The notes beneath the pieces were generated by a model that ran no database searches, was not told the DNA's origin, and worked only from the letters and a program-made list of their open reading frames with translations. Both the position numbers and the translations under genes were made by a program. Positions 1 through 10,684 of a DNA stretch of 64,000 bases are shown one piece after another (position 1 is the stretch's first letter; each line of letters starts with the position of its first letter). The stretch comes from Gautieria morchelliformis (taxonomy: Eukaryota > Basidiomycota > Agaricomycetes > Gomphales > Gomphaceae), in the NCBI GenBank assembly GCA_015179125.1, contig WHVA01000196.1, forward strand, positions 124,001 to 188,000. The letters run 5' to 3'.

Positions 1-466
1 GGCTATGGCAGGGAAGGTTCGGTAGAGTTCTAGAATCAAATACACTCTCTCAGTGAATTTATTGTCACTGTTATATTAACACAATACCTAGAATCAAATA
101 CACTACATGATTTTCAGTCAACATGCTATGTAAATATGAAAGATACTACTCGCCTCTCTCAGTGAATTTATTGTCACTGAGAGAGGAGCACTATCCTGTC
201 TCAGAAGGCACATACGTGCACCCGGCCCTTTAGCGCCCATTGGCTCGCGCGTCGAAGTCATTTCAAACTCCGCTGGGTGCAGCCGCCTGTGAAAATAGAA
301 ATAACAGAATGGAATGGAGAGATAGGGAGTGACTAGAAAATTTCGAAAATAAGCAGAGAAGTGGATGCATGGTACAAGAACAATGTGAGAAACAATTGGA
401 AACACCACACAATAAATTGAACATATTATGCTTGATTTTGGTGCAGGAGCATAAATGCACCCAACA
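1..466 (-). mobile_element. Copia-type LTR, partial (cut by window edge)
   Basis: On the minus strand it begins TGTTGGGTGCATTTATGC at position 466 and runs off the window start a few bases before its expected end (GCTAACA in the other copies). It matches the solo LTRs at 5423-5911 and 48803-50486 over its whole length. The family is assigned to Copia because a diverged relative at 61705-62213 directly follows a Copia pol reading frame. The right flank (467 onward) is LINE-A reverse transcriptase, so it was inserted into LINE-A. Reading frames of about 90-125 codons inside it are not genes. Confidence 0.85.
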
Positions 467-826
467 TACCCCGCACAGTGGCGGGACTCCATCATGCAAG
501 TCCTCAGAAAGCGGGCAAGGCTGATTACACCATATCCGGAGCATATCGGCCTATAGCTTTACTCGACACGCTAGGGAAGGTGCTGTCAGCGTGCGTCGCT
601 GAGGACTTGGTCAAGATGGTGGAGAAACATTGACTGCTACCTGACAACCACTTCAGCTGTAGACCAGGCTGCACCACAACTGACGCCCTCCATTACACGG
701 TCGGAGCCGCGAAGGATGCGTGGAGAAGGGGAAAGGTATTGGGGGTGCTCTTCCTTGACATCAAGGGTGCTTTCCCAAGCATTACCCTAAAAAGATTAGT
801 CCATAACATGTGCCAGAGAGGCATAC
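467..826 (+). pseudogene. LINE-A segment 1: reverse transcriptase fingers/palm
   Basis: Translating in the best frame gives non-LTR reverse transcriptase motifs: ADYTISGAYRPIALLDTLGK, then NHFSCRPGCTTTDALHY, then GVLFLDIKGAFPS with the first catalytic aspartate. At least one in-frame stop (KH*LLPDNHF) shows decay. The segment stops at 826, where an LTR-like unit was inserted, and resumes at 3165 in the same protein context (CQRGI followed by PTQYTDW). It is related to LINE-B and LINE-C but clearly diverged. The 5' part lies outside the window, beyond the solo LTR. Confidence 0.85.
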
Positions 827-3159
827 TGTCAAGATTGGTTTTCAGGCATTAATATCGTGTATTAGTGAACACAGCGAATGCCCGAATAACTTGTGCAAAT
901 AAGTATGCCGTTCGGCGAATAGGTGAACCAACAAATGTTCACAAGATAAGAGGGTTGCCCGAACGGAGCTTGCACTATCTACAGCCATAGCGAAATAGCC
1001 CATGGCACTTGACGGTATAACGTGCAAGGTGTCAGGGAAGGGCTGTCTAAGTAGCGACAATCCCTTCGCCGACAGCGCAGAAAATAGTTCAAAGGCTAAG
1101 GTAACGAAGATGAAGTATGAGAACTCACCAGTGATGCCTAAGTTCCCTTCTGGTTGAAGATAGGAATCTCCAGGAGAGGGCTCAAGACGATGATCACACC
1201 AAGATCAAGTTTGCACAAGATGGATGACGTATGATAATTGAACTGAGGAATGTACATGCGAATGCAAACTACTTATATTGAATGCTTGTAAGGTATCAGC
1301 GAATAGGAAAGAGGCCATCGTGAGTCAGGGTTGGATAGGGGTGTGCAGTCATGATACTAAGTAGATGGAATAAACATACAATAGAGTGAGGGAAGAGTGC
1401 GAACATGAAATGACGGAGAGTAAAGGTGGCGAAGGCACTTATGTACAAAACCATGTCTTGGGACCCGCATACATGCTACCCTGCATGGACTCTTTGTCTA
1501 CTGGGTTTATCCCACACAACCTAAGGAAGGGACATCCCGCGAACACACTTTGGACATATGAACACCCAAAGGGGTTGGATTGAGAAGATGATGGGGTTAG
1601 TAATGAACCATCATGCCGGGTAAATGGTATCAATCGTATTTGATGGTGTGCCTGCTGGCGAATGATGCGAGCAGCGAATAGTCATTCGGCGAATGCAACG
1701 AAGGGCGAACAGAGAGGACATAGGGGAGGAGTGGTCGAAGTGAGGGGTGAAGCCAAGCAAAGGTGGAGGAGGTATGGCGAAAGGGGAGACGGGGATACCA
1801 AGGTGCAGGAAATACACAAGTCATGACAATCCGATCATAGGAACACCATCGAAAGAGGGTTGAGCAGAGGAGGTGATAGGACCAGTGATGAACCACCAAG
1901 TCGGTCCAAAGACGTCGATCGTGCGTTGATGGTGTGGCTATGGGGAATGATGCGAGTAGCGAATGGTCATATGGTGAATGTGGCAAATAGCGAATGGAGC
2001 GAGGACGAGCGAACATGGAAGAGTGGTGAAAGGGACAACAGGGATAGCTGGGTACAAGATATAAATGAGTCATGACAGCCTGCACCTCCTTGCAATTCAT
2101 GATAGGTGTCAGGGGACACCCTGTTTTCCTTTTCCAGTTCCAACACCACACCCAGTTCCGACTCCATTTCCAACTCCGCTTCCAGTTCCGATTCCATCCC
2201 CGCCCCCACTTTTGGAAATGATTCCGCTTCTGGGAGAACTTCCACCAGTTCTGTTCGCCTTGCCAGTTCCACTCCAATTTCCGACTTCCACTCTTGGAAC
2301 AGTGTCAGAAATCAAGTGACTCGCGTAATAGGTGGCATCAAGGGTCGATCAAGGGTCAGGGAGGTCAGGAGGATGCAGGGTTGATGGCGGGTGCCAAGTG
2401 TTGTCCCTGGCTGCGCAGCGTAGTATAATACGGGCTCGCTGACATTGGGGGTCCTTAGACCTTTCTCTTTGGATTTCCCCTTGTCAGGTGAGAATCCCCT
2501 CTCTTGTATACTCTGTTCATTTATACATACTTTGTATTTCCCCTTGTCAGTCAGTTGTGTGGTAGTGTGATCTCCACAACCGGCCAGGGTTGCCCTTACA
2601 ATAGGACCAGTGATGAACCATCAAGCCAGGTAAAGGATGTCGATTGTGTTTGATGGCATGGCTACTGGCGAATGATGCAAGTAGCGAATGGTCATTTGGC
2701 GAATGTGGCGAATAGTGAATGGAGCAAGGAGTGAATGGAGCGAAGCCGAGCGAACATGGAAGAGTGGTGAAAGGGAAAACAGGGATAGCTTGATACAAGA
2801 AATGAATGGGTCATGACAACTGTGTAGTGAAAACTTCAGCGACCCTAGTTCATCCTGCCCTGCAGTGATACAAGTCCCATTGAGTCCAGCCTGCACGGAG
2901 GCTGCAACTGACACTATCCGAATGCATCCTGAGCATGTGGGTCTGTCATGGAGTGGGAGTTTAACAGATGATGGGTTCTATGATGGATGGGGGCCCAACA
3001 CCTGGCATCCTGGCAGGAATGATGTGAATAGCGAATGCGAAAGCAGTATGGCGACGAATATTTGGCAAGATATTCGCTGGTTCGGGAAGCCATTCGCTGG
3101 TTGAGGAGGTCATTCGCTGTGTGTTGGGGGATGATTCGCACAATAAACGAATCATGACA
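827..3159 (+). mobile_element. LTR-like unit of the 1.27-kb 'GCGAAT' family, expanded copy
   Basis: It starts TGTCAAGATTGG and ends AATCATGACA (TG...CA termini) and is flanked by the 5-bp duplication CATAC (822-826 and 3160-3164), as expected for an LTR integrase. It has no convincing coding frame. Two shorter copies exist at 30857-32127 and 39716-40987. This copy is longer because it contains a nested solo LTR (2107-2600) and about three degenerate tandem units of roughly 240 bp (about 1590-1830, 1870-2080, 2610-2820), each with GCGAATG motifs and ending near TCATGACA. It could be a solo LTR or a small non-autonomous LTR element; it has decayed and is inserted in LINE-A. Confidence 0.75.
2107..2600 (+). 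mobile_element. Gypsy/chromovirus-type solo LTR, nested
   Basis: It begins TGTCAGGGGACACC and ends TTGCCCTTACA, and is flanked by the 5-bp duplication ATAGG (2102-2106 and 2601-2605). Its 3' part has the same layout as the LTR at 43213-43616: two copies of a CTTTGGAT...CCTTGTCAG-like block, then GTTGCCCT-ACA. The 5' part contains a pyrimidine-rich run of CAGTTCC/CCAACTCC repeats (about 2138-2290). It sits within the 827-3159 unit, so it is the younger of the two. Confidence 0.85.
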
Positions 3160-3164
3160 CATAC

Positions 3165-3628
3165 CCACACAGTACACTGACTGGATACAGTGCAAGGTTG
3201 AAGGCAGATGTACAACGATCAGTTTCAACGACCACAGCACCCCGATGATGGAGATAGGGCGCGGGATGGACCAAGGATGTCTGCTGTCGGCTATCGTGTA
3301 CCAGTTTTACCACTCAGGCTTGCTCGAGGTGGTCAAGCGGAATAGAAAGGAGGACTGCGTCGGTTTCATGGACGACACCATGTTGCTCGCAGAAGGGGAC
3401 AGCCTCCAGGAAGCCTTTGGCAAACTGGAGAACGTCATAACAAGAGGCGGGGGCGCACTAAGTTGGGCAGACGATCATGAGTGCCTCTTCACTGTAGACA
3501 AGTTTGGGCTAATGGGGTTGACTAGACAGCGGGAGAAAGACCCCACAGGATCCAGGAAGACAAGGCCGGTCACCAGGCCACCTATAACAATAGGGCAGCA
3601 CACCATACAGCCGACAAGCATGCACAAG
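3165..3628 (+). pseudogene. LINE-A segment 2: reverse transcriptase palm with FMDD motif
   Basis: The frame 3245-3646 reads MEIGRGMDQGCLLSAIVYQ followed by CVGFMDDTMLLAEGDS, the block around the catalytic YxDD-type motif of non-LTR reverse transcriptases. Upstream in the same frame, DWIQCKVEGRCTTISFND joins directly to the end of segment 1 once the 827-3159 unit is set aside. It is interrupted at 3628 by LINE-B. GCATGCACAAG at 3618-3628 is repeated at 10674-10684, and the protein context continues there as KFLGVMLDQELRF. Confidence 0.9.
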
Positions 3629-3767
3629 AAGCCTTTTGCACTCTGACCACCACCATCGCCAGGGCGCCTAAGGAATTTTACTACATCTTGAGCAGATTCC
3701 TACACACACACATATCTAAAGCCCTCAGCAATAGCTACTATCCAACCCTAATCGACTTGAAGCCACG

Positions 3768-6167
3768 ATGTCGGCCTCGACCAGCGGGATGAGGGGCCGT
3801 GGTACGCCCACCAACAGGGTGACGCAACCCCCCACCCTAGCACAGGCAAGGCTCAACAACCAGGGACGAATAAGGCAGAAGACACCGGCTACCCAAGAGA
3901 AAGAAAAGCAGACAGAGCGTACAGTAGAAGCGGACCCTCCACATGAAAAAAGGCTGCCCGCGAACCGGCCCACCACCAGAGGCACAGCCGCGGCGCTGGA
4001 AGCGCTCACACGAGAAATGATAAGAGAGCTACCGGATCAAGAGATAAGGAACATAGAGGAAGGTAAGCGATACCTAGAGCACACGTTACTGACTGTCCCA
4101 GGAACGCCATGGACGACCGACAACATGATCACGGCCTTACTTCAAGTCACGCAATATAAAGGGATCACCCGACAAGCCACCAATGCGATGAGGGTGATAG
4201 CATTTGTGTTGGAACAAGTGGACGACAACGCTAAGGGCGACAGGATTGCGGACCGCGTGCAGACACAGCTGACGGGGAAGGACAGCGTGTTCGCAATGAG
4301 ACTACAAGAGGCTGAGGCGGTGGTCGACAGCATGAAGGCAACCATGGAGTCCATAATCCAGAAGGCACAGAAGGTTGCAGAGGAGGTGGCAGCGGCGGCA
4401 CTATCCGTCCAAGCGGCGACGTCGACGGTCACTACAATGGCATCGCAGCTCAAAGAAACCACCACGACCTACAAGGATGCGGTATCCAAAGCAGCTACTT
4501 TGCCCCTGCCCCAGGCCACCAACACCGCCATCACGACGGCACCAACCCTTAACGTGAGGGTCCGCGCGTGGGAGGGAGTCAAACAGCGACAGATCCTAGT
4601 TGACGCCGCGGATGCTGGCATGCAAATCCTGACGGAAATGGATAACGCTGGCCTGGCCAAGAGGGCCAATGAGATCCTGGGCACCATAGGATTGGAACAC
4701 ACACACACAGTTGTCAGCGCGAGAAGGCTGATCAACGGGGGGATTTTGTTTGAAATGGACTCAGAGGAAGCCGCATCCTGGGTTAACGAAGCTCAGCACA
4801 GGCTACTCTTCACTGAGGCGCTGGCACCAGAAGCAAGAGTCAAAACCAGGCTGTGCCCACTGGTAATCCAATTCATCCCCCTACATTTCGGCCCGGACAA
4901 GGACAACGAACTTCGGCACGTTGAAAGCATCAATAGACTCCCCTATGGCGCCATCGATAGAGCCAAATGGCTCAAACCCACACATCGACGATCACCGACC
5001 CAAATGTGTGGACACGCGCTCATCACATTCACCAGCCCACAAGCTGCGAACAAAATCCTGACCAACAGGCTAATCATATGCCGGAAGAGAGTGTATGCGG
5101 AGAAGTGCAAAAAGGAGCCGACTCGATGCCTAAAGTGCCAGGGATGGGGACACATGTCATATGCCTGCCTGCAAGCCTACGACACCTGCGGCACCTGTGG
5201 CGACAGACACAGAACATCAGCTTGCACCAACATCACCAAACTCCACTGCACCTCATGTGACGCAAGCGAGCATGCCAGCTGGGACAGATCGTGCCCCACC
5301 TTCACACGCAGATGCGATGAGATGGACGACAGGCTGCCGGAAAACCTCATGCTGTACTACCCCACGGCAGAGCCGTGGACACGTGTCGCAACCGCCCAGA
5401 ACGGCTGCCCCGACACTGATGCTGTTGGGTGCATTTATGCTCCTGCACCAAAATCAAGTATAATATGTTCAATTTATTGTGTGGTGTTTCCAATTGTTTC
5501 TCACATTGTTCTTGTACCATGCATCCACTTCTCTGCTTATTTTCGAAATTTTCCAGTCACTCTCTACCTCTCCATTTCATTCTGTTATTTCTATTTTCAC
5601 AGGCGGCTGCACCCAGCGGAGTTTGAAATGACTTCGACGCGCGAGCTCTTGAGCGCTAAAGGGCCGGGTGCACGTATATGCCTTCTGAGACAGGATAGTG
5701 CTCCTCTCTCAGTGACAATAAATTCACTGAGAGAGGCGAGTAGTATTCTTTGTATTTTCATAGCATGTTGACTGAAAATCATGTAGTGTATTTGATTCTA
5801 GGTACTGTATTAATATATCAGTGACAATAAATTCACTGAGAGAGTGTATTTGATTCTAGCTTTCTAAGAACTCTACCGAACCTTCCCTGCCATAGCCCCT
5901 AGTTGCTAACAGATGCTACCCCCACCGCATGGTCCAACGAACACAGAAGGGTGGGAGACAGTGACATATCGCAAAGGTACGCACAAACAATCCACACTTA
6001 CCCTCCAGCCCCAGACGCGAGAACAAATGGTGGCCAACCGGGGACCTCCACCACCCGCAAGACAGGTTAGCCCTGCCACCATGCCGAACCGGATCGAGAT
6101 AGGCCCCACGACCAGGTGGGGTGACACAGATATCAACACAGGACAACCCCCACCCGATCATACCTGA
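3768..6167 (+). pseudogene. LINE-B ORF1 (gag-like nucleic-acid-binding protein), split by a solo LTR
   Basis: The first ATG of the long frame is at 3768. The N-terminal half is polar and helix-rich. Residues about 445-510 carry three cysteine/histidine knuckles: CLKCQGWGHMSYAC, CGTCGDRHRTSAC and CTSCDASEHASWDRSC. These are typical of ORF1 proteins that coat the element RNA. At 5423 a 489-bp solo LTR with its 5-bp duplication interrupts the gene. The C-terminal frame resumes after it (about 5917-6167, EGWETVTYRKG...) and ends TGA at 6165-6167. LTR plus duplication is 494 bp, not a multiple of three, and the two parts read in the same window frame, so an older one-base shift near the C-terminus is also likely. 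Confidence 0.85.
5423..5911 (+). mobile_element. Copia-type solo LTR (489 bp)
   Basis: It runs TGTTGGGTGC...TTGCTAACA and is flanked by the 5-bp duplication GATGC (5418-5422 and 5912-5916). It contains the paired hairpin typical of this family, CTCTCTCAGTG...CACTGAGAGAG, twice (about 5702-5735 and 5819-5845). It is nearly identical to the LTR at 48803-50486 and the partial one at 1-466, suggesting recent activity. It inserted into LINE-B ORF1. A long open frame that runs from ORF1 into it is an artefact of the insertion. Confidence 0.95.
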
Positions 6168-9100
6168 TGCCTTACATGCTTGAACCCCCACCAAAGAGGC
6201 TGAGAATCTATCAACAAGACTTGAACAAGTCCGACAAAGCGCAACACGACCTCCTCAACTCGCCAATCCACAAGGACTGGGACCTGATACTCCTCCAAGA
6301 ACCTTACACCGATGCCCTGGGCAATACCAGGGCCAACCACCATTGGCATGTACTCTACCCCACGTCCCATCTTACTGACGACTCTGCAAAGCGGTCCATC
6401 ATCCTAGTGAATGCGGCGCTCAACACCAACTCATGGATGCAACTCCCTCTCACAAACTCAAACGACATCACAGCCATTCAGATCAAACACCCACAAGGTA
6501 AAACCACCATCTTCAACATATACAATGACTGCATACACTCGAACACCCTGCACCACCTGGATCAGTTCATCGACCGGGAAAGACACAACATCATTCAGGC
6601 TGGCACGGATGCGATGCTGTGGTGTGGAGACTTCAATCGCCATCACCCCATGTGGGACAAAGGGTGAAACCATCACCTTTTCACAGCTACAGCAACCAGA
6701 GAGGCAGAAAAGCTGATCACGCTCCTGGCCGATTACAACATGATCATGGTGTTACCGAAACGCATCCCGACCCTCCAGTCAATGTCAACAAAGAACTGGA
6801 CCAGGGTAGACAACGTCTTTTGTACTGATAATGTGGCGGGGTCGGTCACCAAGTGTGACACCAATCCGGGCATGCGTGGACCGGGCACCAACCATGTGCC
6901 CATTCACACCATACTTGACGTCAAGATAGCGATCGACCTGCCAGTTCCCTTCCGCAACTTCAGGACAGTCGACTGGGAATACTTCAGGGAGGAGCTGGAA
7001 GGGCAACTGGAGCACCTCCCAGACCCGTGGGAGCTCAAGACCACAGATGAGTTCAATGAAGCTGTCGATGCGCTGACCGTGGCCATTCAGGCAACTATAG
7101 AAATCATGGTGCCGCTCTCCAAACTAGTCCCACATTCACGCAGGTGGTGGAGCAAAGAGCTATCAGTTTTAAAGAAGGAAAAGAACAGGCTAAATAACCT
7201 ATCCTATACCTATCGTGCGATAACTGACCACCCCTCCCATGAAGAACACCGACAGATCAGCGAAAAATACGGGGATGAAATAAAAAAGGCCAAAACACAG
7301 CATTGGGTCGACTACCTGGAAGACCTGGATGATGACCTGATCTGGTCGGCCAATGGATACCTGACCAACCCAGCCACAGACGGCGGGAAGTCAAGAATAC
7401 CCTCGTTGGAAACCTTAAGCTCAGATGGCGCCGCTCGCATGGCGGAATCCAACGAGGACAAGAGCCAAGCCTTAGCGGCAGCATTCTTTCCGCCCAAACC
7501 AGCCACCTCCCATGTCCCAAGCAGTCACAAGTACCCCAAGAGAGTCAACTACTGGTTCTAGCTCCACGAGGCCCAGCTCCGACGCCAAATCGCCAAGCTG
7601 AAGCCACACAAAGCCCCGGGGGACGATGGGATACCCAATGTCATTCTCAAAGAATCAGTGGAACTACTTGTTGGATACCTACTGTGGATCTACAGAGCCG
7701 TGTTTGTGCTGCAAACCTATAGCGATGGGTGGAAATCATGGATAACGGTGGTCCTCTGGAAGCCGGGAAAGGCCAGTTACAACACCCCTAAGTCCCATCG
7801 CCCTATTGCACTATATAACACTATGGGAAAACTACTGACAGTGATAATAACAGAAGACATGGTTTACATGACCGAAAGATATCATCTACTCCCAGCCAAC
7901 CACTTCGGGGGCAGGCCCGGCAGAACAACCACAGACTCACTCCACCTAGTCGTCAACAAGATCAAAGGCGCGTGGAGGCGCAAGAAAGTCGCTGTCATGC
8001 TGTTTCTGGACATAGAGGGTGCCTTCCCTCACGCCGTCACCGACCGCCTCTTACACAACATGCGAAAGCGGCGGATACCGGAAGAGTACGTACTATTCAC
8101 TGAAAGGATGCTAACAGACCGACGCACACGGCTGAGGTTTGATGGCTACCTCTCGGACTGGGTAACCATCGACAACGGTATAGGCCAAGGAGACCCACTC
8201 TCCATGATACTATACCTATTCTACAACGCGGACCTCATCGACATAACATCAGCGAAGGGACAGGCCGCGGTAGCATTTGTGGACGACGCCAACCTCTACG
8301 CAGAGGGTGACAGTTATGAGGAAGCATACGACAGCCTAAGTGAGATGCTACTCAAACCCGGGGGAGCGAGAGAGTGGATGGAGACACACCATTCGAGATT
8401 TGAAAACAGCAAGTTCGCCATGGTATGCTTGTCTCGTCGCAGGATCCCTGACCCAGCGCGGCCGGGCAAGACCCTACCTGACATCAAGCCGGGCTTTGTA
8501 TATGAGGGGGTGATGGTCCAACCCCAGGAATCACACAAGTTTCTGGGGGTCCTCTTAGACGAGGAACTGAGGTGGAAAATACAGGCAGAGAAGGCTGTAG
8601 CCAAAGCCACTAAGTGGACATTATTGTTTCGCAGACTATCTAAGCCCTCGACAGGTGTACGTGCAAAATACATGCGACAACTGTACTCCGCAGTGGCAAT
8701 ACCGAAATTCACCTATGCCCCCGACGTATGGTTCACTCCAGTCAGGAGACATGCAGGGAGGAAGAAGGCAACTGGATCAGTGGGAGTGGTATGCAAACTG
8801 ACATCTGTGCAAAGGATAGCGACCATAGCCATCACGGGAGCCATGAAAACCACAGTGACTGACATCCTGGAAGCTCACGCCAACATCCTCCCAGTGGAAC
8901 TCCTCCTGCTTTACGTCTGTTACCGGGCCGTGCTTCGCTTAGTCACCCTCCCAACATCTCACCCCCTGCACAAACCTGTCAAAGCCTGTGCTAACATGAT
9001 CATTCGCTGTCACCCGTCCCCCCTCCATACCCTGATGCACACGTTTGACCTGCAGCCGACTGACTATGAGACCATCACACTGGCGCTCCGGCCACCGAAT

Positions 9101-10120
9101 CAGCCTCCACTCTTCGAGACCGACATACCTGACTCGAGAGAGGAATCCAAGGAGGCCGACTCAGCGAACACCTCTGACGCCAAGATCTACACGGATGGCT
9201 CGGGGGTAGATGGGAACGCGGCTGCATCGGCGGTCCTATACAGGAGAGGGGGAGGCACCAGAATGTCAAGGTACTGTCTAGGAACGCTAGCTGACCACAC
9301 AACATATGAGGCGGAGGCCATGGGAGTCATCTTAGCACTCGAGCTGCTGTTGAAGGAAAGGGGTGTCGGCACGGCGACAATCCTCCTGGATAAACAGGCG
9401 GTCATTCAGTCCCTCAACCACATCAAACCACGGCCTGCTCAGCACATACTCGATCATGCGCACGAGCTGGCCAACAGAACCGCCGCCCCATCCAGACGAC
9501 GGAAGACCGAACTGAGAATCACATGGATCTCGGGCCATGACGATGTGAGTGGGAACGAGAGAGCAGATGCAGAGGCGAAGAAGGCCGCAAAGGGAGACGT
9601 TACCCAGGCGAGTGAACTACCAGCCTATCTCACCACAGACCCCCTACCCCGCAGCGTAGCCGCTGCCCGCCAATGTTTCAGAGAATACCTATGGGACCTG
9701 TGGAGGGTGAGATGGATGGCATCGCCACGATATGCACGAATGGTGGCTATCGACGACAATCTCCCGACCAAGAGCTACTTAAAAGACATAGCTGGCTTTA
9801 CGAGGGCACAGACCAGCCTCATGACACAACTTTGCACCACGCACATCCCGCTAAACGGCCACTTGTACCGCATACGGAGGTCCCAGTCCCCGCTCTGTCC
9901 AGCCTGCACCGGGGTGGAAGAAACCATCCACCACTATCTCTTTGATTCCCGAGCACACGAGCATGCAAGAGTAGCGCTGAGGAGGAAACTGGGACGAAGG
10001 TCAAAATCGTTAAGGGACCTCTTGGGATCACACAAGGCCATGACAGCGACACTGGCCTATGTGGCAGCAACGAAGAGACTACAAGCGACATTCGGTGATG
10101 TAAACCCCCCTCAGAATTAA
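6167..10120 (+). pseudogene. LINE-B ORF2: AP endonuclease - reverse transcriptase - RNase H, two stops
   Basis: One frame runs from ATG 6167 to 10120, broken only by TGA at 6665-6667 and TAG at 7559-7561. Endonuclease motifs: LLQEPYTDALGN, CGDFNRHHPMWD, TNHVPIHT. Reverse transcriptase: SHRPIALYNTMGKLL, FGGRPGRTTTDSLHL, LFLDIEGAFPHAV, IGQGDPLSMILY, AFVDDANLYAEG. RNase H (about 9180-9590): IYTDGSGVDGN, YEAEAMGV, ISGHDDVSGNERAD. The C-terminus has CPACTGVEETIHHYLF. The ORF2 ATG overlaps the ORF1 stop (TGATG at 6165-6169), which suggests translation by termination-reinitiation. The TGA sits where LINE-C has arginine (EERNAHLF), as expected from CGA to TGA. The protein would nick target DNA and copy the element RNA. 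Confidence 0.93.
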
Positions 10121-10673
10121 AAAAGAATTCAAATGTCACTCTGGTAGATCACACGAGACTCTCACACAAGTGGACCTAACTACAAGACTGCCCCACCCAC
10201 CGATATGAACACACTATGCCTGCCCCACCCTCCTATGACACACAACACTCGCGCATCGACATGGGCAAGACTCGGCTCAGCAAGGTGGGAATGGACGGCC
10301 ACACCACCGGCACCACAAGAACAACACCAGATGACCCATCCTCTCACCTACGCCTGTGACGCTCTCCTTTATCATGCCAGCCCGCTTCAGCGGCCGAGCA
10401 CTTACCAAGCCTGACTACCCCACACGACACAGACAAACCAAGGAGAGACACTACCTAAACCAGCGGCATGGGGCGACAAACACCCCCAAGGGGGGTGGGC
10501 CGGCAGGGGGAAGGACCCGTCGTCGGTGCGGTCGCCAATGCAGGGACACAGGAAGCTGGGAGACCCAGGGAGAGAGGGGAAAGGCCCGTGCTTACCGTAG
10601 GTAGAGACAGTACAACGACCACCATAGGCATGACGCCTGCGGTCGAATAAAATGATGAGAAAAAAAAAAAAAA
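10121..10673 (+). other. LINE-B 3' UTR and A-tail
   Basis: About 550 bp without a coding frame follows the ORF2 stop. It ends GTCGAATAAAATGATGAG and then a run of A broken by nothing until the target duplication at 10674. AATAAA near 10645 may serve as the polyadenylation signal. This tail defines the 3' end of the insertion. Confidence 0.85.
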
Positions 10674-10684
10674 GCATGCACAAG

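Larger units (their letters stand above)
3629..10673 (+). mobile_element. LINE-B: near-complete non-LTR retrotransposon (Tad/I-like, with RNase H)
   Basis: It has a 139-bp 5' UTR (3629-3767), ORF1 with CCHC knuckles, ORF2 (AP endonuclease, reverse transcriptase, RNase H, C-terminal zinc-like motif), a 553-bp 3' UTR and a terminal A-run (10660-10673). The 11-bp target duplication GCATGCACAAG lies at 3618-3628 and 10674-10684, so the insertion is full length or nearly so. It inserted into the reverse transcriptase of LINE-A. A Copia-type solo LTR splits ORF1, and ORF2 carries two in-frame stops. Few breaks imply a fairly young copy. The clade is inferred from domain content, not from a tree. 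Confidence 0.95.

Noticed and set aside
118-544. Frames of 93-125 codons on the minus strand, with near-identical frames at 5429-5771 and 50222-50644
   Set aside because: They lie entirely within copies of the Copia-type LTR; their similarity is that of the LTR DNA, not of a protein family.
3768-5771. A single 667-codon protein running through the LTR
   Set aside because: The last ~116 codons are LTR sequence; the real ORF1 is interrupted at 5423, as the GATGC duplication shows.
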